The notes under the pieces are model-generated. The model did not search any database, was not told where the DNA came from, and saw only the letters and a program-made list of their open reading frames with translations. From NCBI GenBank assembly GCA_031181145.1, contig JAPSLB010000005.1, forward strand, positions 78,986-142,985: 64,000 nt of DNA, read 5' to 3'. Shown here piece by piece: positions 8,750 to 19,692 of the stretch (positions are counted from its first letter, which is position 1; each line of letters opens with the position of its first letter). The stretch comes from Microvirga sp. GTDB lineage: Bacteria; Pseudomonadota; Alphaproteobacteria; Rhizobiales; Beijerinckiaceae. The position numbers were made by a program, and so were the translations under genes.

Positions 8750-9910
8750 TCAAGCCGCCAGTTCCGCGATCACCGCGTTGAGCACCGGGAAGCCCTTCTC
8801 GGTCACGGCGAGGCGTGAGCCATCGAGGCGGATCAAGCCTTCCTCTTCCAGGATGCGCAGACCCCGTGCATTCAGGGGTCTTCCCGCAAAAGCCTCGTAG
8901 CGGCGCGGGTCGATGCCCTCCTTCAGGCGAAGCCCCATGAGGAGGAACTCGTCGCCCTCGGCCTCGGAGGTCAGCACCTCCTCGTCGATGATGCCATGGC
9001 CTTCGCGCTCGACATGCTCAAGCCAGGTTTCCGGATGCTTCTCGGTGGAGGTGGCAAGTCGCGCATTGCCGGTGACGAGACGCCCGTGCGCGCCGGGGCC
9101 GATGCCCGCGTATTCGCCGTAGCGCCAATAGAGCAGATTGTGCCGCGATTCCGCGCCAGGCCTCGCATGGTTCGAGATCTCATAGGCCGAAAGCCCGTGC
9201 TTCTCGCAGGTTTCCTGTGTGACATCGTAGAGCGCGCGGCCCGTCTCCTCGTCGGGCACCGTGATCTTGCCCGCATCGTAGAGACGCTGGAACCAGGTGC
9301 CGGGCTCGATCGTGAGCTGATAGAGCGAGAGGTGTTCCACCGCATAGCCGATGGCCTGCTCGAGCTCGGCCGCCCAGGCCTCGGGCGTGTGTCCCGGACG
9401 GGCATAGATCAGATCGAAGGAATAGCGCTCGAAGATGGAGGCCGCGGTCCTCACGGCAGCCAGGGCCTCTTCGACGGAGTGCATTCTTCCCAGGCGCCGC
9501 AGGTCCGGATCGTTGAGCGCCTGCACGCCCAGGGACACGCGGTTGATGCCGGCGCTCCGGTAGCCGCGGAAACGCTCGGCCTCGACGCTGGTCGGGTTGG
9601 CTTCGAGCGTCACCTCCGCATTGGAATCGACCGCCCATGCGCTCCCGATGGCGTCCAGGATCGCGCCGACCGTCTGGGGCTTCATGAGCGAGGGCGTGCC
9701 GCCACCGAAGAAGATGCTGGTGACGTTGCGCCCGGGAATGCGTGCCGCCGTATGGGCGATCTCGCGCTTGAAGGCAGCCAGGAACCGCTCCTGATCCACC
9801 GGCTGGTGACGGACGTGGCTGTTGAAATCGCAATAGGGGCATTTGGAGGCGCAGAAGGGCCAGTGAACGTAAACGCCAAAGCCCACATCGCGCGTCGGAT
9901 GATCGATCAT
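8750..9910 (-). CDS. hemW: Radical SAM family heme chaperone HemW
   Basis: 386 aa. HemW binds heme and a 4Fe-4S cluster and was long mis-annotated as coproporphyrinogen oxidase. The radical-SAM triad CxxxCxxC is Cys20, Cys24, Cys27, and the family 'DFNSH' follows directly. 'FFGGGTPSL' and 'LEANPTS' are also present. The start at 9910 (MIDHPTRD) is chosen because the upstream in-frame stretch has no family resemblance. It belongs to the conserved hrcA-rph-rdgB-hemW neighbourhood, here split by the TetR and DUF2852 genes. Confidence 0.92.
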   Translation of the reverse strand: MIDHPTRDVGFGVYVHWPFCASKCPYCDFNSHVRHQPVDQERFLAAFKREIAHTAARIPGRNVTSIFFGGGTPSLMKPQTVGAILDAIGSAWAVDSNAEVTLEANPTSVEAERFRGYRSAGINRVSLGVQALNDPDLRRLGRMHSVEEALAAVRTAASIFERYSFDLIYARPGHTPEAWAAELEQAIGYAVEHLSLYQLTIEPGTWFQRLYDAGKITVPDEETGRALYDVTQETCEKHGLSAYEISNHARPGAESRHNLLYWRYGEYAGIGPGAHGRLVTGNARLATSTEKHPETWLEHVEREGHGIIDEEVLTSEAEGDEFLLMGLRLKEGIDPRRYEAFAGRPLNARGLRILEEEGLIRLDGSRLAVTEKGFPVLNAVIAELAA

Positions 9911-10116
9911 GGGGCGTATATGGCAGTTCTCTGCATGAACGTCACGGGTGGCGTTGTCGCGTTTTTTCCTCTCCGGCAAGAGAAAGGGAAATTGAGGCGC
10001 GAACTTTTCTGAACCTCTTGCCGAAGTGGTTGTTCACCTCTCATGAGGGTCTTCGCCCTAGCCTCTCCCGAGGCAGGGCCTTAAGATCGGCAGGAGTTGA
10101 GTTCAAAGGACCCATC

Positions 10117-10794
10117 ATGCGACATTGGCGCGGCCCGTTCGACCGGCAGGGCTATCACCACGGCAATCTGAAGGAGGCGCTGATCGAGGCGGCGCAGCGC
10201 TTCATCGCCGAGCGTGGCCTTGGCGGCTTCACCCTGGCCGATGCCGCCAAGCTCGTGGGAGTCACGCCCGCTGCCCTGTATCGCCATTTCCGGGGCCGCG
10301 AGGCCCTTGTGGCAGAGGTTGCCTTCCGGGGGTTCGACGAGCTCGCGAAAAGGCTCGGGAAGGCCCTCCAGAGCGAGGGAACGGCCCTGGAGCGTTTCAC
10401 TCGCATGGGCGAGGCCTACCTCGCCTTCGCAGAGCAGGAACCAGGCTTCTACACTGCCATGTTCTCGGCCAAGCCGGTGGAGGGAGAAAGCTGCGCTGCC
10501 TGGGGCAAGGGAGCCACGGCAAAGGCTTCTGACGGCTCCCGGTCCGCAGGCAATGCCTTCGATTATCTGGTTCAGGCCCTGGCGAAAACCTTCCCGGAAG
10601 GTTTTCAGGGAGTCGACACCCGCTTCATCGCCCTCGAAGTCTGGGCCCTCTCCCATGGGATCGCGACCCTCGACGCCGCAGGGCAATTGCCCAAGGGGCC
10701 TGGCCTGCCGGACAAATACGAGCTGCTCCGTGCCGGCGTCCTCGCCCTCGTTCACGGCGCCCTGAAGGGAAAGGCGCAGACGGCGACCCGCTGA
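10117..10794 (+). CDS. TetR/AcrR family transcriptional regulator
   Basis: 225 aa. The TetR N-terminal HTH spans residues about 12-60 ('GYHHGNLKEALIEAAQRFI', 'FTLADAAKLVGVTPAALYRHF'). The C-terminal domain is of the WHG type. The start is ATG 10117, with 'aaagga' six bases upstream; the in-frame extension to 10018 lacks any domain. A DUF2852 gene follows on the same strand, and a perfect 25-bp inverted repeat lies between the two, a plausible binding site for this repressor. Confidence 0.85.
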   Translation: MRHWRGPFDRQGYHHGNLKEALIEAAQRFIAERGLGGFTLADAAKLVGVTPAALYRHFRGREALVAEVAFRGFDELAKRLGKALQSEGTALERFTRMGEAYLAFAEQEPGFYTAMFSAKPVEGESCAAWGKGATAKASDGSRSAGNAFDYLVQALAKTFPEGFQGVDTRFIALEVWALSHGIATLDAAGQLPKGPGLPDKYELLRAGVLALVHGALKGKAQTATR

Positions 10795-10880
10795 CACCCT
10801 CCGGCCAAGCTTGCGTTTCGGTTTCCTCCGCTCTCAAAAATTCGAGAGTCCCTCCCTTGAAACCGCCAAAATCAATCCGC

Positions 10881-10905
10881 ATGTTAATGTTGTTAGCATT
10901 AACAT
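10881..10905. promoter_or_regulatory. Perfect inverted repeat, candidate operator upstream of DUF2852 gene
   Basis: ATGTTAATG (10881-10889), a 7-base spacer, then CATTAACAT (10897-10905): a perfect 9-bp dyad 15 bp before the DUF2852 start. It is AT-rich in a GC-rich region and lacks a T-run, so it looks like a dimeric repressor site rather than a terminator. The nearest candidate binder is the TetR product encoded just upstream. Confidence 0.6.
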
Positions 10906-10919
10906 AGCGAGACCCACCG

Positions 10920-11396
10920 ATGTCTGACTCTGCTTCAACCGCCTGGAATCAGGGCCCTCACGCGGGGCCTTGGAATGCCGGCGCTCACCGTCGCTGCGGG
11001 CGCTCCCCCCGACGCGGTCTGGAGATCGTCGCAATCATCCTGGGCTTCATCTTTGCCTGGCCGCTCGCGCTGGCCTACCTGGTGTGGAAAATGTGTGGAT
11101 ATCCGAAATACGATGAAGCGAAAGCCTTCTTCCGCGACACTGTCGGCCGCGCCGCCGAGGATCTGTTCGGATCGCGTCGCTCCGCCGGCGGCTTTGCCTA
11201 TGCAGGCTCGGGCAATGCGGCCTTCGACGAGTATCGTCGCAGCGAGCTGGAGCGCCTCGAGGAAGAGCGCCGCAAGCTCGACGAGGAGGCCCGCGCCTTC
11301 CGCGACTTCGTGGAAGAGCTGAAGCGCGCCAAGGACCGCGAGGAGTTCGACGCCTTCATGGCCAAGCGTCGCGGCAACGGTCCCACGAACGTCTGA
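10920..11396 (+). CDS. DUF2852 domain-containing membrane protein
   Basis: 158 aa. One membrane segment at residues about 34-56 (LEIVAIILGFIFAWPLALAYLV) is followed by a conserved 'WKMCGYP' and a long acidic/basic coiled coil at about 100-148 (ERLEEERRKLDEEARAF). This is the arrangement of the alphaproteobacterial DUF2852 family, whose function is unknown. A perfect inverted repeat immediately upstream suggests repression, possibly by the adjacent TetR protein. A strong hairpin follows the stop. Confidence 0.8.
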   Translation: MSDSASTAWNQGPHAGPWNAGAHRRCGRSPRRGLEIVAIILGFIFAWPLALAYLVWKMCGYPKYDEAKAFFRDTVGRAAEDLFGSRRSAGGFAYAGSGNAAFDEYRRSELERLEEERRKLDEEARAFRDFVEELKRAKDREEFDAFMAKRRGNGPTNV

Positions 11397-11409
11397 CCCC
11401 AAAACAGGT

Positions 11410-11430
11410 GAAGCGCCCTCCGGGCGCTTC
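11410..11430 (+). terminator. Hairpin after DUF2852 gene
   Basis: GAAGCGCCC, loop TCC, GGGCGCTTC: a 9-bp perfect stem starting 14 bases after the stop. It is followed by 'ctcat' rather than a long T-run, so termination may be partial. Confidence 0.65.
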
Positions 11431-11455
11431 CTCATACCGGCAAACTGTCTGACGC

Positions 11456-11535
11456 CATGGCCGGGCCCTGCCCCGGCCATTCATGTCTTGACCGGGCAAA
11501 TACGTGGATGCCCGCGCCAAGGGCGGACATGACAG
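11456..11535. repeat. Dispersed intergenic hairpin repeat, copy B
   Basis: ATGGCCGGG (11457-11465) and CCCGGCCAT (11472-11480) form a 9-bp stem. A second, weaker palindrome ('cccgcgccaagggcgg', 11510-11525) follows. The first stem matches copy C at 31561 almost exactly. Confidence 0.55.
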
Positions 11536-11544
11536 GCAGAACCG

Positions 11545-12186
11545 CTAGATCCTCTTTAGACACCCCGCCGCGAGCTTCAGGAATGCGCGCGCCCGATGGG
11601 ACAGACCTTCCGGCTCCGGCCTCGACCAATCAATACCGTGCTTTTCCTCTGACGACAGCTCGCCGAAGGTCTGGGTGAAGCCGTCCGGCCGGAACATCGG
11701 GTCGTAGCCGAAGCCCTTGTCGCCGCGCGGAGGCCAAACAACTTCTCCGAACACGCGTCCCTCGAAGAGCTCCTCGTGCCCGTCGGGCCAGGCAATGACG
11801 AGGGCGGACACGAAATGGGCCCGCTTGTTCGTGGCCTCGCGCTTCTCCAGCTCACGATGCACACGCTCCATGGCTGCGCGGAAATCCCTGTCCGGGCCGG
11901 CCCAATCTGCCGTGAACAGCCCCGGAGCGCCGTCGAGCGCATCGACGCACAGCCCGGAATCGTCGGAGAACGCAGGCAGGCCCGTCGCCTTGGCGGCAGC
12001 ATGAGCCTTGATGGCGGCGTTCTCGGCGAACATGTGCCCCGTCTCATCGGGAACAGGCAGACGGAGTTCGCCCGCTGATACGGCTTCGATCCCGAAGGGG
12101 GTCAAAAGCTCCTGCATCTCGCGCAGCTTGCCCGCGTTGTGAGTGGCGATGACGACCTTGTCTGTGAGAGGACGGTGCCGCATCAT
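11545..12186 (-). CDS. rdgB: RdgB/HAM1 family non-canonical purine NTP pyrophosphatase
   Basis: 213 aa. The enzyme hydrolyses dITP/XTP to monophosphates and keeps deaminated purines out of nucleic acids. Family motifs: '[12 protein letters not shown]' at residues about 13-24, '[17 protein letters not shown]' at about 73-89 with the catalytic Asp, and the C-terminal 'KHGIDWSR...[10 protein letters not shown]'. Its ATG overlaps the rph stop (ATGA), the usual rph-rdgB coupling. Confidence 0.93.
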   Translation of the reverse strand: MMRHRPLTDKVVIATHNAGKLREMQELLTPFGIEAVSAGELRLPVPDETGHMFAENAAIKAHAAAKATGLPAFSDDSGLCVDALDGAPGLFTADWAGPDRDFRAAMERVHRELEKREATNKRAHFVSALVIAWPDGHEELFEGRVFGEVVWPPRGDKGFGYDPMFRPDGFTQTFGELSSEEKHGIDWSRPEPEGLSHRARAFLKLAAGCLKRI

Positions 12187-12896
12187 GCCACCGCCTTCTT
12201 CTGCAGCTCGACGAGCTGGGCCACCCCTTCCTTGGCAAGGCGCAGGAGACTCAGGAACTCGTCTTCGGAGAAGGGCTTGCCCTCTGCCGTGCCCTGCACC
12301 TCGACGATGCCGCCGGAGCCCGTGATGACGAAGTTGGCATCCGTCTCGGCTGCGGAATCCTCCGCGTAATCGAGATCGAGGACCGGGGTGCCCTGGTAGA
12401 TGCCGCAGGAAATGGCGGCCACCGGCTCACGCAGCGGGTTGATGGAGATGATCGAGCGGTTCTGCATCCAGGCGAAGCATTCGTGCAAGGCCACCCAGGC
12501 GCCGGTGATGGAGGCGGTGCGGGTGCCGCCGTCGGCCTGGATCACGTCGCAGTCGAGCACGATCTGACGCTCGCCGATGGCGGGCAGGTTCACCACCGCG
12601 CGGAGCGAGCGGCCGATGAGGCGCTGGATTTCCTGCGTGCGGCCGGACGGCTTGCCGGAATTCACCTCGCGCCTGGTGCGCTCGTGGGTCGCGCGAGGCA
12701 GCATGGAATATTCCGCCGTCACCCAACCCCTGCCGGTGCCCCGCAGCCAGGGCGGGCCTTTTTCCTCGAGTGAGGCAGTGCAGAGAACCTTGGTATTGCC
12801 GAAGGAGACGAGGCAGGAGCCTTCCGCATAGCGCGCGACGCCGCGCTCCAGGGTGACGGGACGCAGTTCGCCGGGGGCGCGGTTGGACGGACGCAT
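12183..12896 (-). CDS. rph: Ribonuclease PH
   Basis: 237 aa, the usual length. RNase PH trims tRNA 3' ends phosphorolytically. Seen: '[19 protein letters not shown]' at the N-terminus, '[18 protein letters not shown]' near 60-77, '[15 protein letters not shown]' near 86-100 and '[18 protein letters not shown]' near 114-131. It is divergent from hrcA and is the first gene of the rph-rdgB operon. Confidence 0.95.
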   Translation of the reverse strand: MRPSNRAPGELRPVTLERGVARYAEGSCLVSFGNTKVLCTASLEEKGPPWLRGTGRGWVTAEYSMLPRATHERTRREVNSGKPSGRTQEIQRLIGRSLRAVVNLPAIGERQIVLDCDVIQADGGTRTASITGAWVALHECFAWMQNRSIISINPLREPVAAISCGIYQGTPVLDLDYAEDSAAETDANFVITGSGGIVEVQGTAEGKPFSEDEFLSLLRLAKEGVAQLVELQKKAVA

Positions 12897-13040
12897 GATC
12901 GTGATCTCCTGAGGCGTGTCTGGGTGCCTGTTTGGGGCCAGAGTGCGCTTAAGGCAAGCTCAAGCCTTGCCGAAAGCCACTTTCATCCGCACATAATGCG
13001 GACTTGCAGGGTGGAATTATGAAAGCGTAGAACCCCTTAC

Positions 13041-14132
13041 ATGCACGCAACCGGTCCCTTCTCGAATCTCTCGGACACCCGCGCCATCGCGGAGCTGAAC
13101 GACCGATCCCGCGAAATCTTCCGCCAGATCGTCGAGAGCTATCTCATGACCGGCGAGCCTGTCGGCTCGCGCCATCTCTCCCGTATCCTGCCGATGACGC
13201 TCTCCCCGGCCTCGATTCGCAATGTGATGGCGGATCTGGAAGCGGCGGGCCTGATCTTCGCGCCTCATACCAGCGCCGGGCGGCTGCCGACGGAAATCGG
13301 CCTGCGCTTCTTCGTCGACGCCATGCTGGAGATCGGCGACGTGTCCGCCGACGAGCGCGCCCGGATCGAAGCTCAGATGCGGGCCGCCGCCAGCGGCCAC
13401 ACCATGGAATCCGCTCTGGCCGAGGCATCGGCCCTGTTGTCGGGCGTGTCGCGCGGCGCGGGCGTGGTGGTGACGTCGAAATCGAACGCCCGCCTGAAGC
13501 ATATCGAATTCGTGCGGCTCGATCCGACCCGGGCACTCGTGGTGCTGGTATCGGAAGACGGCTCCGTCGAGAACCGCCTTCTCGATTTGCCCGCAGGGCT
13601 GCCTGCCGGCGCACTGACGGAGGCCGGGAACTTCCTCAACGCGCGTATCCAGGGCAAGACGCTCGGCGATCTCAAGCAGGAGATCGTCTCGCGCCGCGAG
13701 GAGATGGAGCGCGCACTGGACGCGCTCACCGCCAAGCTCGTCGAAGCGGGATTGGCCACGACAGTAGGCTCCGCGGAATCGCGCCAGCTCATCGTACGCG
13801 GCCAAGCGAACCTCCTCGACGACCTGAAGGCCGCTGAAGACCTCGAGCGCATCCGTCTGCTCTTTGCGGACCTCGAAACTCAAACCGACGTCATCGACCT
13901 GCTCAGTCGCGCCGAAGGCGGCGAAGGCGTGCGCATCTTCATCGGATCGGAGAACAAGCTCTTCTCGCTCTCCGGTTCCTCGATGATTGCCGCCCCTTTC
14001 CGTGACGGCAATCAGAAGATCGTCGGCGTTCTCGGCGTGATCGGCCCCACAAGGCTGAATTATGCGCGCATCGTGCCGATGGTGGATTACACCGCCAAGG
14101 TGATCTCGCGCATTCTTGAACAGGGACGCTGA
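13041..14132 (+). CDS. hrcA: Heat-inducible transcriptional repressor HrcA
   Basis: 363 aa. HrcA represses chaperonin operons by binding CIRCE elements. The N-terminal winged helix is visible at residues about 15-80 ('[20 protein letters not shown]', '[16 protein letters not shown]', '[17 protein letters not shown]'), followed by the GAF-like and dimerisation parts. No CIRCE inverted repeat is seen near it and grpE does not follow. The divergent placement from rph is the conserved alphaproteobacterial arrangement. Confidence 0.95.
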   Translation: MHATGPFSNLSDTRAIAELNDRSREIFRQIVESYLMTGEPVGSRHLSRILPMTLSPASIRNVMADLEAAGLIFAPHTSAGRLPTEIGLRFFVDAMLEIGDVSADERARIEAQMRAAASGHTMESALAEASALLSGVSRGAGVVVTSKSNARLKHIEFVRLDPTRALVVLVSEDGSVENRLLDLPAGLPAGALTEAGNFLNARIQGKTLGDLKQEIVSRREEMERALDALTAKLVEAGLATTVGSAESRQLIVRGQANLLDDLKAAEDLERIRLLFADLETQTDVIDLLSRAEGGEGVRIFIGSENKLFSLSGSSMIAAPFRDGNQKIVGVLGVIGPTRLNYARIVPMVDYTAKVISRILEQGR

Positions 14133-14344
14133 GCGTCTAGCCTGGGCTTTGCGCGTCTGTGCGCTCGCGCCCTACAGGCCTTGCAAATCAAGTGTCGGGC
14201 ACTGGTTCTGCCAAGGTGAAGAAGCTGCGCTCCTCTTCCTAAGCTTGCAGCATATTGCCTCGAATAGGAAACCATCTCCTCCCCAGGCGTTAAACCTCCG
14301 GCCCGCCAACGCGGCCCATTTTCCCATCAACCGAGGAGGTTTCT

Positions 14345-14752
14345 GTGAAGACGCTTTCGATTATCGCCAGCACCGGCCTCATGGTGCTCGGAACCATCGG
14401 CCTCGCGCAGGCTCAGGTCAGCGGGACGCCCAATTCGCCCTTCCCGAATGCCGCCCCGCATGAAATCCGCACTATCAATGGCGTGCCGTGCCGTACGGTC
14501 CTTGACCGCGAGAGCGGCCAGCGCGTCCCGGTGCAGTGCGCCGCCCCGACCGGCATGATCGGCATGGACCCGATGTCGACCGGCAGCATCCTCGTCGGAC
14601 CGCCTGCTGGTGGGGCCGCTGTCTCGGGCACTCCAACCTCTGCCTTCCCCAATGCCGCTCCGCATGAAATCCGCGTGATCAACGGCATTCCGTGCCGCAC
14701 CGTCCTCGTGCAAGGCACGAATGAGCGCGTTCCCGTCGAGTGCGCTCGCTAA
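14345..14752 (+). CDS. Secreted protein with two internal 41-residue cysteine repeats
   Basis: 135 aa, GTG start with RBS 'gaggaggt' directly upstream. A signal peptide (residues 1-24, cut after AQA) is followed by two near-identical repeats, residues 26-66 and 94-134. Each carries 'SGTPxSxFPNAAPHEIR', 'INGxPCRTVL' and a final 'RVPVxCA'. The two Cys of each repeat (49/65 and 117/133) are 16 residues apart, so each repeat probably closes one disulfide in the periplasm. A Gly/Pro-rich linker separates them. I do not recognise a named family; function unknown. Confidence 0.8.
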   Translation: MKTLSIIASTGLMVLGTIGLAQAQVSGTPNSPFPNAAPHEIRTINGVPCRTVLDRESGQRVPVQCAAPTGMIGMDPMSTGSILVGPPAGGAAVSGTPTSAFPNAAPHEIRVINGIPCRTVLVQGTNERVPVECAR

Positions 14753-14762
14753 CCGGTCTCAT

Positions 14763-15500
14763 TCAAAGCACGACAAGTGCGCTCTCGAGCCTCGCGCTTG
14801 TCGTGCCTTGGGCTGAAACAGCGTAAAGCGGAAGAACTCCTGACAGCAGCCCTCCTGCCAAGGTCGGCGCCCGCCAGTCGCCGGTTGCGGCTCGCACGAT
14901 CACGAGGCTGGCGCAAACGAGAGCGCCGAGGACCCGGCAGCACCAGCGGGATATCGAAGCGTCCACGCGGTTCTCCGTCACGGTTCTTCAGAATCACGAA
15001 CGCTCCGTTGAGACATGCAAAGACCGTAAGCAGCAGCACGGTTGCGGGCGCAAGCTGGGCCATGATGCCGATGACGGCGAACAACGTCGGAATCGCTGGA
15101 TGCAGGATGCGCCGCCTCCCATGGACGCGGCCGAGTCACGTTGAAAGCAATTCCTGATGCGCCATGCCGTAGGCAAGGCGCGGAGCTGTCATGTGATTGA
15201 CGAGTGCGGAATGACCGGCGGCAAAGAGCGTGATGGCCATATAGACCATGGGCGGCAGCCAGGGTGCGGCCTTCTCCATCACGGCTGTGAGCCGCTCCGA
15301 CGCAGCCGCGAGACCAAGCCACGCATGACCGACACGGCCATGGATCAGACCGCGACACAGATCCCGGCGGAGATCGCCGTGGCAGCGATGAGGCCGACGG
15401 TGTTCAGGGCGCTCTTTTCCATTGAAAGAGTCCTCCGGATAGATCACGCCAGGAAGATTCGCCATGGAAACCATACGCCCCCCTCCACCGTCGGCAGGAC
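14763..15500 (-). pseudogene. Broken APC-family amino acid permease
   Basis: Read on the minus strand, pieces of an APC permease appear in order: 'PEDSFNGKE' (about 15440), 'MEKAAPWLPPMVYMAITLFA' with 'NHMTAPRLAYGMAHQELLST' (15200-15140), then after an in-frame TGA (15136-15138) 'LGRVHGRRRILHPAIPTLF', 'AVIGIMAQLAPATVLLLTVF' and 'LNGAFVILKNRDG', then after a frameshift near 14940 'LGALVCASLVIVRAATGDW'. At least one nonsense codon and two frameshifts are present and the N-terminal half is missing. It cannot give a working transporter. Confidence 0.75.
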
Positions 15501-15790
15501 GTGGGGTGGGCCGGGCCGTTACGACACTGAGCCGTCGTGCCCATGCACAGAGAACATGCCGAGCGGGATTTTCCGGCTTGCAAGGCGGCATCATGCTGTT
15601 ATGGAGGGGTATGATTCTCGCTGCCGCCTCTTCGAAGCCTTTGCGGATGACGCCGCCGTAGCGCACGCGCGCGACCTGAATCGACCATTCCGACTCCTGG
15701 AGCCCGCCGGCCTGCCCCCTTGCGGTGGCAGTTCGCATATGAGCGGCGCTTTTCAACAGCCCTGACGACCAGGGTTCACGAGACTTTTCC

Positions 15791-17269
15791 ATGACCTATC
15801 TCTCCCGCCTCAAGGCCGAGTGGTTCCCGAACGTCCGCAACGATCTCCTTGCCGGGACGGTGGTGGCTCTCGCGCTCATCCCCGAGGCCATCGCCTTCTC
15901 GATCATCGCAGGCGTCGATCCCCAGGTCGGCCTCTACGCTTCCTTCTGCATTGCCGTCGTCATCGCCTTCGCCGGCGGGCGCCCCGGGATGATTTCCGCC
16001 GCGACCGGCGCCATGGCGCTCGTGATGGGATCCCTTGTGAAGGATCACGGGCTTCAGTATCTGCTCGCCGCCACGCTTCTGACCGGCATCCTTCAGATCC
16101 TGGCGGGTCTCCTGCGCCTCGGCGACCTGATGCGCTTCGTCTCCCGCTCGGTCGTGACGGGGTTCGTGAACGCGCTTGCCATCCTCATCTTCATGGCGCA
16201 GCTGCCCGAATTCAACGGCGCGGGTCCGCTCATGTACGGCATGGTCGCCGTCGGACTCGCGATCATCTACGGATTGCCGCGTCTCACCAAGGCGGTTCCC
16301 TCGGCCCTCGTCACCATCGTTCTACTGACGGCGGTCTCCATCTATCTCGGGTTCGATCTTCGCACCGTCGGCGACATGGGCCAGCTGCCGAGCCATCTGC
16401 CGACCTTCGCCCTGCCCGACATTCCGCTCAATCTCGAGACCCTCCAGATCATCCTGCCCTATTCGCTGACGCTTGCCATGGTGGGCCTGCTGGAATCCCT
16501 CATGACCGCGGCCATCGTTGACGAGATGACGGACACTGACAGCCCAAAGAACAGGGAATGCACGGGTCAGGGCATTGCCAACATCGTGGCGGGCCTGTTC
16601 GGCGGCATGGCGGGCTGCGCCATGATCGGCCAGTCGGTGATCAACGTCTCCTCGGGCGGGCGCGGGCGCCTGTCCACCCTTTGGGCGGGCGCATTCCTGC
16701 TCTTCCTCATCCTGGTGCTGGACGAGTGGGTGCGCCAGATCCCCATGGCTGCCCTGGTCGCCGTGATGATCATGGTGTCGATCAACACCTTCCAGTGGGG
16801 CTCGATCCTCGCTATGCGCCTGTACCCCAAGAGCTCCACCGTCGTCATGCTGGTGACCGTCGCCGTAGTGGTCTTCACCCACGATCTCGCCAAGGGCGTG
16901 CTGGCGGGCGTGATTCTCAGCGGCATCTTCTTCGCGCGCAAGGTCGCCAAGTTCTTCAGCGTGAACTCGACCCGAGAAGGCAGGGTGCGGGTCTACCGGG
17001 TAAACGGCGAGATCTTCTTCGCCACGGCCGAGGCCTTCCACAGTGCGTTCGACTTCCGCGAGGAGGACCTGGAAAAGGTCGTTATCGACGTCCACGCCTC
17101 CCATTTCTGGGACATCACCGGCATCAACGCCCTCGACCGGGTCGTGCTGAAGTTCCGCCACCACGACGTCCCCGTAGAGATCGTGGGGCTGAACGAGGCC
17201 AGCGCCACTCTGGTGGACCGCCTGGGCACTCACAACAAGGAGGGAGCAACGCCCCTCTCGGGGCACTGA
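15791..17269 (+). CDS. SulP family inorganic anion transporter
   Basis: 492 aa. SulP carriers take up sulfate, bicarbonate or related anions. The N-terminal '[23 protein letters not shown]' (residues about 14-36) is the SulP signature, followed by about ten membrane segments to residue 385, and a C-terminal STAS domain (about 395-485, '[20 protein letters not shown]'). The substrate is not determinable. No carbonic anhydrase or sulfate assimilation gene is adjacent. Confidence 0.9.
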   Translation: MTYLSRLKAEWFPNVRNDLLAGTVVALALIPEAIAFSIIAGVDPQVGLYASFCIAVVIAFAGGRPGMISAATGAMALVMGSLVKDHGLQYLLAATLLTGILQILAGLLRLGDLMRFVSRSVVTGFVNALAILIFMAQLPEFNGAGPLMYGMVAVGLAIIYGLPRLTKAVPSALVTIVLLTAVSIYLGFDLRTVGDMGQLPSHLPTFALPDIPLNLETLQIILPYSLTLAMVGLLESLMTAAIVDEMTDTDSPKNRECTGQGIANIVAGLFGGMAGCAMIGQSVINVSSGGRGRLSTLWAGAFLLFLILVLDEWVRQIPMAALVAVMIMVSINTFQWGSILAMRLYPKSSTVVMLVTVAVVVFTHDLAKGVLAGVILSGIFFARKVAKFFSVNSTREGRVRVYRVNGEIFFATAEAFHSAFDFREEDLEKVVIDVHASHFWDITGINALDRVVLKFRHHDVPVEIVGLNEASATLVDRLGTHNKEGATPLSGH

Positions 17270-17653
17270 TCCCAACCGGCCTGAGCGGCATCGGCGGGGA
17301 TCGGGAGGCCTCCGGCCTTCCATCCGATCTCCCGCAGACCTCGGCCCCTGAACAGGCGCGACATTCCGCAAGGTCGTATAGCTTGGGCGCCCAACCGGCT
17401 GCGGAGGGCGGATCGTGAGCGGCTTGAACCCCATCCGGCACGGAACCGGATTTGCGGGCGGGGTGGGTTTAAGCCCGCGCCCGCACTGCCTACATGAAGA
17501 AACGTCTCGTCCCTCCGAGAAGCCACGCCAGGTTCCCAGACTGTCGAGGCCCTCTTCGAGGCTGCTCAAGCCCTACGGCGCGGCACGGCTTCCCTTGGCT
17601 TTAGAGAGCCTTGCTGCTATTGCGGCCTCAACAGTTCTTATATTTGTAAGATT
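17270..17653. other. Intergenic stretch between SulP gene and lepA
   Basis: 384 bases. I see no plausible gene; the in-frame openings are short and Arg/Pro-rich. The last 30 bases before lepA are AT-rich (cttatatttgtaagattatg), where its promoter or leader would be expected. Confidence 0.5.
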
Positions 17654-19459
<1,806 letters not shown>

Positions 19460-19488
19460 TTTCGGCGTGGAGTTTCCCCGTTTGCGAG

Positions 19489-19521
19489 AGGCCCGGCTTG
19501 CCATGCAAGCCGGGCCTTTTT
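19489..19521 (+). terminator. Rho-independent terminator after lepA
   Basis: A 13-bp perfect stem (AGGCCCGGCTTGC at 19489-19501 / complement at 19505-19517), a 3-base loop and a T-run. It lies 30 bases after the lepA stop. Confidence 0.92.
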
Positions 19522-19692
19522 CATTGCGGATCGGAACTTCGGAACCCGATCTCGCGGCCAGAGTTCAACCCAGGCACAGGGCCTGCTTCCACCGCCCCCA
19601 ATGACCACGGTGCCCCTTGAGTGCCGGGGCGTGCAATGGGCGTGTAGGCCTTTGACCAGACAATACAAAAAGCTCCGTCTCCAGGAGAACCC

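Noticed and set aside
10881..10905. CtrA site reading of the AT-rich dyad
   Set aside because: The two TTAA elements are 11 bases apart rather than the 7 needed for a CtrA box.
12897..13040. CIRCE element near hrcA
   Set aside because: No TTAGCACTC-N9-GAGTGCTAA-like repeat is present; hrcA control must lie elsewhere or be indirect.
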